Assembly (NCBI RefSeq): GCF_019308285.1
Contig: NZ_WWEM01000020.1
Coordinates: 248,001 to 312,000, forward strand
Source: Flavobacterium quisquiliarum
GTDB taxonomy: Bacteria; Bacteroidota; Bacteroidia; Flavobacteriales; Flavobacteriaceae
DNA: 64,000 nt
Direction: 5' to 3'
Both the position numbers and the translations under genes were made by a program. The notes beneath the pieces were generated by a model. It did no database searches. It had not been told where the DNA came from and saw only the letters and a program-made list of their open reading frames with translations. Below are positions 9,240 to 18,860 of the stretch, piece by piece. Every line of letters begins with the position of its first letter. Position 1 is the stretch's first letter.

Positions 9240-9244
9240 TAAAC

Positions 9245-9961
9245 CTAAATCGATGAATTCAGGATTTTTTGTTTCACTTCGTCTATGTAAGATCTTCCTA
9301 TTACATATCGTAAACCTTCAATTTCAATGCTGTTTCCCTCTACTGCGTCAATTTTGTCAATGGCAATCGTGTATGATCTGTGGATTCTGATGAAATCTCT
9401 TTCTGGTAGTAATCCTGTAAAATCTGATAAAGTGCTGTGAATAATGAACTTTCCAGAAGTAGTGCTTATTTTTAAATAATCCTTTAAACTTTCGATTACT
9501 AGAATCTCGTTTAAGAAAATCTTCTTCATTTTTTTCTTGTCGATTTTAACGAAGATAAAAGGATTTTCTTTGCTGTTTTCTTGTGGTAATTTACTCGTTG
9601 TATTATTAAGACGTTTATTGATTTTGTTCACGGCCTTCATTAATCTAGGAAACTCAATTGGTTTTACCAGATAATCTAAAACATCCAATTCGTAAGTCTC
9701 AATTGCAAACTGATCGTAAGCGCTTGTTATAATAAGCAACGGGGGATTTTCTAAACTTTTGATAAAATTAATACCGTCTAAAACAGGCATGTTGATGTCT
9801 AGAAAAATTACATCAATAGTATTGTTTTTTAAGAAATTTAATCCTTCAATAGAATTACTAAAGGTGTTTACTAATTCTAAATCCTCAATCTGTTCAATAT
9901 AATTTTTAATAACGTTTATTGCCAATGGCTCATCATCGATAATTAAACACTTTATTTTCAT
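9245..9961 (-). CDS. LytTR-family response regulator
   Basis: 238 residues: an N-terminal receiver domain (acidic pair DD at 9-10, phosphoacceptor D55 in VIFLDINMP, K at the end of LDYLVKP) and a C-terminal LytTR DNA-binding domain (about 130-235, with ESLKDYLKI, IRIHRSYTIAIDKI). It should be phosphorylated by the histidine kinase encoded 70 bp upstream and bind promoter DNA. It lies inside the glycan-use region, so control of nearby genes is likely but unproven. The pair replaces the hybrid two-component or ECF sigma/anti-sigma regulators more often found in such loci. Confidence 0.92.
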   Translation of the reverse strand: MKIKCLIIDDEPLAINVIKNYIEQIEDLELVNTFSNSIEGLNFLKNNTIDVIFLDINMPVLDGINFIKSLENPPLLIITSAYDQFAIETYELDVLDYLVKPIEFPRLMKAVNKINKRLNNTTSKLPQENSKENPFIFVKIDKKKMKKIFLNEILVIESLKDYLKISTTSGKFIIHSTLSDFTGLLPERDFIRIHRSYTIAIDKIDAVEGNSIEIEGLRYVIGRSYIDEVKQKILNSSI

Positions 9962-10031
9962 TTGTAAATAGTATTTTAGGCCGATATTTGGTTTTTTGTA
10001 GGTATAGTTTTAGAAACTGCTAAAAGCGAGA

Positions 10032-11090
10032 CTATGTGACCTTTATAGCTAGCTTAACGACAAAAATATTCTTTTTATTTTTAAATGAAAGCTTATAGTC
10101 ATTTTTATTATATGCCAGCTCTAGTCTTTTTTTGACGTTTTCAATACCTATACCACTTGACTTGTTAAAATTATCCTTATGTACGGTAAATTCGGGCATA
10201 GGGTTTGAAATTACAAAATATAAGAAATCTCCCTTTACCTTAAAGTTGATGTCAATTATCACATTTCCTGTATTTTTATTGACACCATGCTTAAATGCGT
10301 TTTCGACGAAAGTCAATAATAATACAGGAGAAATTTCTTTGTCATGAATATCTCCAGAAATATACATATTTACTTCCAGTCGTTCTCCGTTTCGGATTCT
10401 TTCCAAATCAAGATAATTCTGAATGCACATGATCTCGTTTTCCAAAGTTTGCTTTTTTTCTTTTGTTTCATAAAGCATATAACGCATTAGTTCAGAAAGC
10501 TTCAGGACTATTTTAGGAGTTTTATTTGATTTTTCAACAGAAAGCGAATAGATATTGTTTAAAGTGTTGAAGAAAAAGTGAGGTGAGATCTGAGATTTTA
10601 AAAACAGAAGTTCTGTTTCCAATTGCGATTTTTCCAAGTCGGTTACACGTCTTTGTTCTTGTAATAAATCGAGTGTTATTTTTATTGCAGTTACAAAAGT
10701 CATCACATACAATTCACCCATCATCATGTCTATTGTATAATTTAGCGTTAGTGTATTGATGGTTTGCGGACCTTCAGGCCAGACATTATGTGTAATTAAT
10801 AAATAGGTGAGATTAAATTTTAGCACAACCATTACAAAAATAGCAGACAAAACGGTTACTATATATAGGAAGTATTTTTTGCGATAAACTAAATACGGCA
10901 TTAAAACTAGTATGTTCAAATAACATAACGCCATGTGAATTGGGAAACCCAGTAATGTCGTTTTTAAAGAGTACACATAATCGTTAAAATAACTTCCCCA
11001 ACGAAGTGTATTTAGCATAAAATAGGAGAGCCAAAAGTAGGCATGATAGCGTACAGGAAGCTTATAAGATTTGCTTGAGTTGAAAATCAT
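10032..11090 (-). CDS. LytS/YehU-type sensor histidine kinase
   Basis: 352 residues with four hydrophobic segments in the first about 140 residues, a short coiled linker, and a His_kinase (PF06580-type) domain: SQISPHFFFNTLNNIYSL, with H171 the expected phosphorylated histidine. The ATPase part shows ENAFKHG and GIGIENVKKRLELAY. There is no extracellular sensor domain, so the signal may be sensed in the membrane. It is co-directional with the response regulator (70-bp gap) and divergent from the GH92 gene at 11221 with 130 bp between them, a place where the regulator might act. Confidence 0.92.
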   Translation of the reverse strand: MIFNSSKSYKLPVRYHAYFWLSYFMLNTLRWGSYFNDYVYSLKTTLLGFPIHMALCYLNILVLMPYLVYRKKYFLYIVTVLSAIFVMVVLKFNLTYLLITHNVWPEGPQTINTLTLNYTIDMMMGELYVMTFVTAIKITLDLLQEQRRVTDLEKSQLETELLFLKSQISPHFFFNTLNNIYSLSVEKSNKTPKIVLKLSELMRYMLYETKEKKQTLENEIMCIQNYLDLERIRNGERLEVNMYISGDIHDKEISPVLLLTFVENAFKHGVNKNTGNVIIDINFKVKGDFLYFVISNPMPEFTVHKDNFNKSSGIGIENVKKRLELAYNKNDYKLSFKNKKNIFVVKLAIKVT

Positions 11091-11220
11091 ATTGATAGTG
11101 TAAAATGTCGTTTATTACTTTTTTTTGATGTTTAGAGCTGTTTAAATGTCGTCCGTCTAAATTTATTTTGGTAAAAGTTGAATTTATCTAAATTTAAAGT
11201 TAAATTAATATTGTTTTGAT

Positions 11221-13458
11221 ATGAGGAAAATTACTCTGCTCTTTTTAACGGTAATTTTTATTGCAAGTTGCAAAATAAAAGTTGATAAAAACAAAGATCA
11301 CAAAAGTTTTGCTGCAAATTATGTGAATCCTTTTATAGGTACTGGCGGCCACGGACATACGTATCCAGGCGCAACAGTTCCGTTCGGGATGTTACAAGTA
11401 AGTCCGGATAATGGAATTTCAAGCTGGGATTGGTGTTCTGGTTATCATTATTCTGACTCGATAGTTTCTGGATTTAGTCACTTACACTTAAGCGGAACAG
11501 GAATCGGTGATTTGGCAGATATTTTATTTATGCCGACAAACAAAAAATTAGATTTAACCGCCAAAGCCGCTTCACGCGATTTCCTTCCGTATAAATCAAA
11601 ATATAGTCATGTTAACGAAAAAGCAGTACCGGGTTATTACCAAGTTTTTCTTGAAGATCCTAAAATCAATGTAGAATTAACGTCTACGCAAAGAACCGCA
11701 TACCATAAGTATACCTATAATAATAACGACACACAATCTGTTGTTGTCGATTTAGGTTTTGCTATTAACTGGGACAAAGCGGTAAAAACGTCCATCAAAA
11801 TTGAAGATGCCAATACTATTAGTGGATACCGTTATAGTACAGGTTGGGCAAAAAATCAAAAAGTATATTTTGTTGCCAAATTTTCTAAACCAATTACAGA
11901 ATCTATCATTACTGTTGATAAAAAAGTAGTTTCTGGTTCAGACGCTGAAGGCGAAAATACCGCTTTGCAATTGTTCTTTGATTCTAAAAACTCTAAGGAA
12001 TTAGGTGTAAAAGTGGCACTTTCTTCTGTAAGTGTTGAAAACGCAAAAGGTAATTTAGATAAAGATCAGGAATTTGAAAAAGTAAAAGCTACAGCTTCTT
12101 CTGATTGGAACAAAGCTTTAAGTAAAATTACAGTTGAAACTCCAATTGATTCTCTTAAAACAATTTTCTATACTACTTTATATCATGCACAAGTGGCACC
12201 TGTAACGTACAGCGATAAAAATGGTCAGTTTAGAAGAGAAGACGATAAAATTATTACTGCTAAAGATTATACTGCTTATTCTACATTATCACTTTGGGAT
12301 ACCTTTAGAGCAGAAAACCCATTGCTAACTATATTAGAACCTACAAAGGTTTCCGATTTAGTGAATTCAATGTTAGCGTATTACGAAACTAAAAAGATTC
12401 TTCCGGTTTGGACATTATATGCCAATGAAACCAATACCATGACAGGATATCATTCGATTCCGGTTATTGTTGATGCTTATATGAAAGGCATTAAAGGTTT
12501 TGATGCTGAAAAAGCTTTCGAAGCTATGAAAACAACTATGATGCAGGACGAACGCGGTTTGAATTTCTATAAAAAATACGGTTACATTCCGTACAACTTA
12601 TTAGATGAATCAGTTACGATTACTTTAGAATATGCTTACGATGATTGGTGCGTTGCTCAAATGGCAAAAGCATTAGGAAAACAAGCAGATTATGAGTTTT
12701 TCTCCAAACGTTCAAAAGCTTACGAATATTTATTTGATGCCAAATCTGGTTTCATGAGAGGAAAATCAGAAGATGGAAAATCCTGGAATGAACCTTTCGA
12801 TCCAAAACACTCTAATCACAGAGAACATACCGATTATACGGAAGGAAATGCTTGGCAACACAGTTGGTTTGTGCCTCATAATGTGGATGATTTTATTAAA
12901 CTTCACGGAGGAAACGACACTTTCACAAAACGTTTAGAACAGTTGTTCACAGAGAGTTCTGAAATTACAGGAAACAATGTTTCTGCAGATATTTCTGGTT
13001 TGATCGGGCAATATGCGCACGGAAATGAGCCAAGCCATCACATAGCTTACATGTTCAATCATGCAGGACAGCCTTGGAGAACACAATATTGGGTACGTCA
13101 TATTTTGGATACACAATATAATACTACAGCAAACGGTTTAAGCGGGAACGAAGACTGCGGACAAATGTCGGCTTGGTATGTGTTCAGTTCAATGGGATTA
13201 TACCCAATGAATCCGGCGTCTGGAGAATACGAAATTGGAAGTCCGATTTTTGAGAAATCGACTTTAAATCTTCCAAACGGAAAAACTTTTGTAATTGAAG
13301 CTGAAAATGTTTCAGAGAAGAATTTCTATATCCAATCGGCTACTTTAAACGGAAAAGCATTTAATAAAACAGCAATCTCTCACCAAGAATTGCTAAACGG
13401 CGGTGTATTGCATTTTGTAATGGGAGCACAGCCAAACCAAAAATGGGGTCAAAACTAA
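11221..13458 (+). CDS. GH92 alpha-1,2-mannosidase-like enzyme, lipoprotein
   Basis: Calcium-dependent exo-alpha-mannosidase family. The N-terminus has a lipoprotein signal (FIASC, lipidated C17). Family hallmarks follow in order: YVNPFIGTGGHGHTYPGA near residue 32, SLWDTFRAENPL, EGNAWQHSWFVPH, GNEPSHHIAYMFNHAG, and GNEDCGQMSAWYVFSSMGLY near the C-terminus. The length of 745 residues is normal. It probably trims mannose from high-mannose or complex N-glycans at the cell surface or in the periplasm. It is followed after 21 bp by a sugar symporter gene, suggesting one transcript. Confidence 0.95.
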   Translation: MRKITLLFLTVIFIASCKIKVDKNKDHKSFAANYVNPFIGTGGHGHTYPGATVPFGMLQVSPDNGISSWDWCSGYHYSDSIVSGFSHLHLSGTGIGDLADILFMPTNKKLDLTAKAASRDFLPYKSKYSHVNEKAVPGYYQVFLEDPKINVELTSTQRTAYHKYTYNNNDTQSVVVDLGFAINWDKAVKTSIKIEDANTISGYRYSTGWAKNQKVYFVAKFSKPITESIITVDKKVVSGSDAEGENTALQLFFDSKNSKELGVKVALSSVSVENAKGNLDKDQEFEKVKATASSDWNKALSKITVETPIDSLKTIFYTTLYHAQVAPVTYSDKNGQFRREDDKIITAKDYTAYSTLSLWDTFRAENPLLTILEPTKVSDLVNSMLAYYETKKILPVWTLYANETNTMTGYHSIPVIVDAYMKGIKGFDAEKAFEAMKTTMMQDERGLNFYKKYGYIPYNLLDESVTITLEYAYDDWCVAQMAKALGKQADYEFFSKRSKAYEYLFDAKSGFMRGKSEDGKSWNEPFDPKHSNHREHTDYTEGNAWQHSWFVPHNVDDFIKLHGGNDTFTKRLEQLFTESSEITGNNVSADISGLIGQYAHGNEPSHHIAYMFNHAGQPWRTQYWVRHILDTQYNTTANGLSGNEDCGQMSAWYVFSSMGLYPMNPASGEYEIGSPIFEKSTLNLPNGKTFVIEAENVSEKNFYIQSATLNGKAFNKTAISHQELLNGGVLHFVMGAQPNQKWGQN

Positions 13459-13479
13459 CTAATTCAAAATAAATATTTA

Positions 13480-15357
13480 ATGAACATTATAGACGTATCA
13501 ATCATTTTAATCTATATCGTAATGTCGGTCGGTATAGGAATCTGGATTTCAAGAAAAGCATCAAAAGGACTTGATGATTATTTCCTTGGAGGAAAATCAA
13601 TCAAATGGTATTTTTTAGGATTGAGTAACGGCTCTGGAATGTTTGATGTTTCAGGAACTTCCTGGATGATTGGCGTTTTATTTCTATATGGTGTAAAAAG
13701 TTTCATGTTTATGTGGCTTTGGCCAATTTGGAATCAGATTTTCGTCATGATGTTCCTCGCAGTCTGGATTAGAAGATCAAAAGTAATGACAGGTTCTGAG
13801 TGGATTTTAACTCGTTTTGGAAGCGATCAGGCTGGAAAAGCATCACACATTATTGTAGCGATTTTTGCAATCATTTCTACAATTGGTTTCATTGCTTATT
13901 TCTTTGTTGGAATCGGAAAATTTGTAACGATTATTCTTCCTTGGGATTTAACAGTTCACTTAAATGGTTCTGTTTTTTTAACGTCTGAACAGGCTTATGC
14001 TTTGTTAATCATTTTCTTAACTACAATTTACACGGTTAAAGGCGGAATGTTTTCTGTAGTTGCGACAGAAGTAGTACAATATATTATTATGATTGTTGCC
14101 GGGGTTTTAATTGCTGGTTATGCCTTCATTAATTATACAGATATTCAGATCAATTCGGTTATTACACCAGAATGGAAAAATGTTTTCTTCGGATGGGAAT
14201 TCGAAACACAATGGAGCGATAAATTCGAAACTTTCAACAGATTAATTGACACTGAAGGTTACAAAATGTTCGGCGCTTTTATTGGAATGACCTTGTTTAA
14301 AGGTTTCTTCGCGAGTGTTGCAGGACCAACTCCAAGTTATGATTTACAGCGTGTTCTTTCTACAAAATCAGTAAAAGAAGCGGCCTACATGAGTGGTTTC
14401 ACGAACTTGATTTTATTTATTCCCAGATATTTATTAATCACAGGAATTGTGGTTATTGCATTGGTAAACCTTGCGCCAGAATTAAATGCAAACGTAAATC
14501 TAACGGGTGCAGATTTAGAATTATTGATGCCAAAAGTGGTGAATCTTTATATCCCAGTTGGAATTAAAGGAATTCTTCTAGCAGGATTATTAGCGGCGTT
14601 CATGTCTGGATTCTCTGCTTTCGTAAATGCAGGGCCAGCGTATATTGTAAATGATATTTATAAAAAATACTTCAAGCCAGTTGCTTCAAACAAACATTAT
14701 ATCAAAGTAAGTCAGATTTCTTCTTTCTTGGTTGTTGGTCTTGGAGTTTTCATGGGATTCTTTGCAGATTCGATTAACTCTTTAACACTTTGGATTACAA
14801 GTGCATTATATGGAGGATATGTGGCAGCCAACTTCTTGAAATGGATTTGGTGGCGTTTCAACGGATGGGGTTATTTCTGGGGAATGGTTGGCGGATTAAT
14901 TGCTGCTTCTCTTCAATTCGTTTTAGATCAGAATAAGGGAAATTTAGCAGCTGGAACATTCTTGCATGACCTTTCGCAAGTACCATCAATCTACTTATTT
15001 CCATTAATTTTTGGAATGTCAATTTTGGGTTGCCTTTTAGGAACTTACCTAAGCAAACCAACAGATATGGAAGTCCTAAAATCTTTCTACAGCAATGTAA
15101 GACCGTGGGGATTCTGGACTCCAGTTTACAAACAATTGAAAGCGGAAGATCAGTCTTTCCAAAAAAATAATGATTTCTACCTAGATATGATGAACTGTAT
15201 TATCGGTATTATTTGGCAGTCAAGCATGATTCTGCTTCCAATTTATTTCATTATCAGAGATTATCCAAAAGCGGGAGTTGCTTTGGTGGTTTTCTTAGTG
15301 ACGACTACAGTGTTGAAGTTTACTTGGCTGGATCGAGTTAGGAAGATTGAAGAGTAG
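13480..15357 (+). CDS. Sodium:solute symporter (SSS/SLC5 family)
   Basis: 625 residues with about 14 hydrophobic segments and the SSS signature area (SGSGMFDVSG-like NGSGMFDVSGTSWMIG near residue 52, GLLAAFMSGFSAFVNAGPAY near 370). It starts 21 bp after the GH92 stop. The family imports sugars, sialic acid or other solutes with Na+. By position it may take up mannose or another monosaccharide or disaccharide released by the neighbouring enzymes; the substrate cannot be read from the sequence. Confidence 0.9.
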   Translation: MNIIDVSIILIYIVMSVGIGIWISRKASKGLDDYFLGGKSIKWYFLGLSNGSGMFDVSGTSWMIGVLFLYGVKSFMFMWLWPIWNQIFVMMFLAVWIRRSKVMTGSEWILTRFGSDQAGKASHIIVAIFAIISTIGFIAYFFVGIGKFVTIILPWDLTVHLNGSVFLTSEQAYALLIIFLTTIYTVKGGMFSVVATEVVQYIIMIVAGVLIAGYAFINYTDIQINSVITPEWKNVFFGWEFETQWSDKFETFNRLIDTEGYKMFGAFIGMTLFKGFFASVAGPTPSYDLQRVLSTKSVKEAAYMSGFTNLILFIPRYLLITGIVVIALVNLAPELNANVNLTGADLELLMPKVVNLYIPVGIKGILLAGLLAAFMSGFSAFVNAGPAYIVNDIYKKYFKPVASNKHYIKVSQISSFLVVGLGVFMGFFADSINSLTLWITSALYGGYVAANFLKWIWWRFNGWGYFWGMVGGLIAASLQFVLDQNKGNLAAGTFLHDLSQVPSIYLFPLIFGMSILGCLLGTYLSKPTDMEVLKSFYSNVRPWGFWTPVYKQLKAEDQSFQKNNDFYLDMMNCIIGIIWQSSMILLPIYFIIRDYPKAGVALVVFLVTTTVLKFTWLDRVRKIEE

Positions 15358-15399
15358 AGATTTTGTAGAGACAAGATTAAAGAAGCAAGATTTTAAAAA

Positions 15400-15593
15400 T
15401 TTAAACACATAGAAACATAGATTTTCTTGACTTTGAAAAGAGTGTAGAAAGAAACTAGTTTCTCACACATAGCTTTGAATATAGCCCGTAGTTTCAACTA
15501 CGGGAACGCAAGATGAACCGTAAAGCTATGTTTATTTAAACAAGTGAAATGCCTTTTATAGACAAAATAAACCTATGTCCCTATGTGTTTAAA
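15400..15593. repeat. Composite palindromic repeat with AAACACATAG ends
   Basis: The left end at 15400-15420 and the right end at 15573-15593 are 21-bp inverted repeats with two mismatches. Inside lie a CCCGTAGTT/AACTACGGG hairpin (15485-15504), an ACATAGCTTT / AAAGCTATGT pair around it, and a GTGAAATGCCTTTTA segment at about 15544. The same ends recur at 19904-20248 and 40992-41146, and partly at 22600. No gene is present in 15358-15636. Confidence 0.85.
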
Positions 15594-15636
15594 AAGAATA
15601 AAAGAATAAAAAAACTAATAAATAAAAAAACAAAAA

Positions 15637-16602
15637 ATGAGTACTATTCCTTGGCAAGACAGACCCGAAAACAGTAAAGATGTAATGTGGAGATATTCTG
15701 AGAATCCAATTATCGACAGATATTCGATTCCTTCATCAAACAGTATATTCAATAGTGCAGTTGTACCTTTTGGAGACGGATATGCTGGGGTTTTCAGATG
15801 TGATAATAAAGCAGTTCAGATGAATATTTTTGCTGGTTTCAGTAAAGATGGGATCAATTGGGACATTAACCATGAACCAATTGAGATGAAATCTGGAAAT
15901 ACAGAAATGATCGAATCTGCTTATAAATACGATCCACGTGTGGTTTGGATCGAAGACCGTTACTGGATTACTTGGTGCAACGGTTACAACGGACCAACAA
16001 TTGGTATTGGTTATACTTTCGATTTTAAAGAATTTTTTCAATGCGAAAATGCATTTTTACCTTTCAACAGAAACGGAGTTTTATTCCCACAGAAAATCAA
16101 CGGTAAATATGCGATGTTAAGCCGTCCAAGTGATAACGGACATACACCTTTTGGAGATATCTGGATCAGCTATAGCCCGGATATGAAATATTGGGGAGAA
16201 CACAGATTGGTGATGAAACCAAGTCCGTTTGAGCAAAGTGCATGGCAGTGCACAAAAGTAGGTGCGGGACCAATTCCGATTTTAACAGACGAAGGCTGGT
16301 TAATGATCTACCACGGAGTTATCAATACTTGCAACGGTTTCCGTTACGCAATGGGATCTGCTCTTTTAGATGTTGATTCGCCAGACCAAGTAAAATACAG
16401 AACGCAACCTTATTTATTAGGACCAGCAGAAACGTATGAAATGGTTGGAGATGTTCCAAATGTAGTATTCCCTTGTGCTGCTTTACACGATATTGAAGAA
16501 GATAAATTGGCAGTTTACTATGGTGTGGCAGATACTCATGTAGCAATCGCTTTCGGAAAATTAAGTGAAGTAATTCAGTTTACAAAAGATAATAGTTTAT
16601 AA
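15637..16602 (+). CDS. GH130 beta-mannoside phosphorylase, probably Man-beta-1,4-GlcNAc phosphorylase
   Basis: 321 residues without a signal peptide, so cytoplasmic. The five-bladed propeller of GH130 is seen from [46 protein letters not shown] and WMIYHGV. The family uses phosphate to cleave beta-mannosides, giving mannose-1-phosphate. In Bacteroides thetaiotaomicron a GH130 (BT1033) in an N-glycan cluster acts on Man-beta-1,4-GlcNAc; the company of GH92, GH20 and glycosylasparaginase here points to the same substrate, by context only. The next gene starts 7 bp downstream. Confidence 0.9.
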   Translation: MSTIPWQDRPENSKDVMWRYSENPIIDRYSIPSSNSIFNSAVVPFGDGYAGVFRCDNKAVQMNIFAGFSKDGINWDINHEPIEMKSGNTEMIESAYKYDPRVVWIEDRYWITWCNGYNGPTIGIGYTFDFKEFFQCENAFLPFNRNGVLFPQKINGKYAMLSRPSDNGHTPFGDIWISYSPDMKYWGEHRLVMKPSPFEQSAWQCTKVGAGPIPILTDEGWLMIYHGVINTCNGFRYAMGSALLDVDSPDQVKYRTQPYLLGPAETYEMVGDVPNVVFPCAALHDIEEDKLAVYYGVADTHVAIAFGKLSEVIQFTKDNSL

Positions 16603-16609
16603 TACAAAG

Positions 16610-17677
16610 ATGCATAGTAGAAGTAATTTATTGTCCCTTGCCGTTTTTTTTGTTGGATTGATGAGTTATGCGCAATCTGAAAAACCGGTTACACCGAAAA
16701 GTTATATTGCCTATAAAACGTCAAGCGAAATTGTTATTGACGGCGATGAAGCAGATAAAGCTTGGGAAAAAGCATCTTGGACAACTCCTTTTGTCGACAT
16801 AGAAGGTGTTGAAACTCCAAAATACAAAACTCAGGTTAAGATGCTCTGGGACGATAAATACTACTATATCCTGGCAAAAATGGAAGAGCCTCATGTTTGG
16901 GCAAATCTAAGACAGCGCGATACAATTATTTTCTACAATAATGATTTTGAGGTTTTTATTGATCCAGATAATGATACTCATAATTATTATGAATTAGAAA
17001 TTAATGCGCTGAATACGGCTTGGGATTTATTCATCAATAAACCATACCGAGAAAAAAATACCGTTTTAAACGACTGGAATATAACAGGTTTAAAATCGGC
17101 TGTAAAGGTAGACGGAACTTTAAATAATGCTTCGGATACAGATAAAGGCTGGACATTAGAAATTGCCATTCCGTGGTCGGTTTATAAAGCATCTTATTTT
17201 GATAACATTGTTCCAAAAGATAAGTTTTGGAGAGTTAATTTCTCTCGGGTAAATTGGCAGCATTCTATCGCTGACGGAAAATACGAAAGAAAAAAAGATT
17301 CAGAAGGAAAGTTTCTCCCAGAATACAATTGGGTTTGGTCGCCTATGGGAGTGATAAATATGCATGAGCCCGAAAAATGGGCTTATGTATACTTTTCTTC
17401 AAAAGAAAGCGATGATAAATTTACAATTCCGCAGGAAGAAAAAGTAAAATGGGAACTTTATACGTTATACCGTGCTCAAAAGAGATATTTCGATAAGAAT
17501 AAATCATGGGCAAAATCACTGCAAAGTATCAGTAAAAAAAATATAGTTGTTGATGGAAAAGTTTTAAAACCAGTTTTAGAAAATCATTCATCAGGATTTA
17601 ATATCTTGGTAAAGAGTCCTTTTTCAAACAAAACCTTAATAATTAAAGAAGATGGTAAAATTATTACGAACGAATAA
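16610..17677 (+). CDS. Secreted protein with CBM9-like carbohydrate-binding domain
   Basis: 355 residues with a signal peptide (cleavage after SYAQ near residue 22). Residues about 35-260 resemble carbohydrate-binding family 9-like proteins: EIVIDGDEADKAWEKASWT, MLWDDKYYYILAKMEEP, NDFEVFIDPDNDTHNYYELEINALNT and GWTLEIAIPW. No catalytic motif is apparent. It lies between the GH130 and GHL10 genes and overlaps the latter by 26 bp, so it is in the same operon and probably binds the same glycan in the periplasm or on the surface. Confidence 0.8.
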   Translation: MHSRSNLLSLAVFFVGLMSYAQSEKPVTPKSYIAYKTSSEIVIDGDEADKAWEKASWTTPFVDIEGVETPKYKTQVKMLWDDKYYYILAKMEEPHVWANLRQRDTIIFYNNDFEVFIDPDNDTHNYYELEINALNTAWDLFINKPYREKNTVLNDWNITGLKSAVKVDGTLNNASDTDKGWTLEIAIPWSVYKASYFDNIVPKDKFWRVNFSRVNWQHSIADGKYERKKDSEGKFLPEYNWVWSPMGVINMHEPEKWAYVYFSSKESDDKFTIPQEEKVKWELYTLYRAQKRYFDKNKSWAKSLQSISKKNIVVDGKVLKPVLENHSSGFNILVKSPFSNKTLIIKEDGKIITNE

Positions 17678-18770
17678 GCTGCAAAAACTATCAAAAGTTT
17701 TAGTATTAGCGCTTTCGCTGAGTTTATTCTCGTGCGGACAAAAAGAAAATAAAGATCAGGAAAACGGTAAATTCACTTTTGGTGTTTGGACAACTGCCGA
17801 CGCTAAAAAATCGGATGCAGATTATTCAAAAGAATTCAAAAAATACAAAGACGGCGGAATCGACGAAGTTTTAATTAACACGCAAACCGATCCGAAACTA
17901 TTAGCAAGATTAGTTCCGCTTGCAACAAAAGAAGGACTAAAAGTGCATGCCTGGATTATGGCAATGAATCGTCCAAATGATTCAATTGCGTTACAGCACC
18001 CAGATTGGTATCAGGTAAGTAAAGAAGGAAAATCTTGTTTTGATAATCGTCCGTATGTAGATTATTACCAATGGCTTTGCCCTACTAAAGAAGAATCTAG
18101 AAACCACGTTTTAGGTTTAGTTGAAGGTTTGGCAAAAGTGGAAGGAATCGAAAGCGTGCATTTAGATTATATTCGTTTCCCGGATATTTTCCTGCCAATC
18201 AGTTTATTGCCAAAATACAATTTAGTTCAGGATACAGAATTACCACAATTTGATTTCTGTTATTGTGATGCTTGTGTAAGCAAATTTGAAAAAGAACATC
18301 ACAAGAATCCAAAAGAAAGCCACAATACTTCAATTGACATGGAGTGGAAAAACTTCCGATTAAATGCGGTAAAAGCGGTGGTGGATGACGCTTACAAAAT
18401 TGCTCACAAATACAATAAAAAATTAACAGCAGCAGTATTTCCTTATCCTGAAATGGCAGATCACATGGTGCGTCAACGTTGGGATAAATGGAATATTGAT
18501 GAAGTTTATCCAATGATTTATCATAGTTTTTATGATGAAGAAATTGACTGGGTTGGTTACGCAACAAAACAAGGTGTAGCCGATTTAGAAGGAAAGCCAA
18601 CGAAAGTAAATACAGGAATTTACATTCCAGGATTAAAATCGGATGCAGAATTAAAAGAAGCAATTCTTCAAGCAAAGAAAAATGGCGCAACCGGAGTTTC
18701 ATTTTTTGACGGAAATGCCTTATCAGATAGTAATTTAAAAACGATTAGAGAGGTAAAATCGGCTTTGTAG
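17652..18770 (+). CDS. GHL10-type (glycosyl-hydrolase-like 10) lipoprotein
   Basis: 372 residues. The N-terminus has a lipoprotein signal (SLSLFSCGQ, lipid-bearing C28). The remainder forms a TIM-barrel-like protein: DEVLINTQTDP, LKVHAWIMAMN, ESVHLDYIRFPD (the most conserved GHL10 motif), EVYPMIYHSFY and GVSFFDGNAL. GHL10 proteins are annotated as family 10-like glycoside hydrolases, but few have known substrates. Its start overlaps the CBM9-like gene by 26 bp, consistent with translational coupling; the ATG at 17652 is the natural start because it gives a complete signal peptide. Confidence 0.78.
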   Translation: MVKLLRTNKLQKLSKVLVLALSLSLFSCGQKENKDQENGKFTFGVWTTADAKKSDADYSKEFKKYKDGGIDEVLINTQTDPKLLARLVPLATKEGLKVHAWIMAMNRPNDSIALQHPDWYQVSKEGKSCFDNRPYVDYYQWLCPTKEESRNHVLGLVEGLAKVEGIESVHLDYIRFPDIFLPISLLPKYNLVQDTELPQFDFCYCDACVSKFEKEHHKNPKESHNTSIDMEWKNFRLNAVKAVVDDAYKIAHKYNKKLTAAVFPYPEMADHMVRQRWDKWNIDEVYPMIYHSFYDEEIDWVGYATKQGVADLEGKPTKVNTGIYIPGLKSDAELKEAILQAKKNGATGVSFFDGNALSDSNLKTIREVKSAL

Positions 18771-18860
18771 TCGATTTTACTGGGATTAAAAATTATTACT
18801 GATTAATTTAGCAACATTAAGAACATTTTGTTTCTGAATGTTGAATTAAAACCAAAAGAC

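Noticed and set aside
15736..16041. Open frames of 60-170 codons opposite or inside real genes (for example 15736-16041, 18199-18702, 23441-23770)
   Set aside because: They lie wholly within well-supported genes, lack recognisable domains and have no start signals; they are frame shadows.
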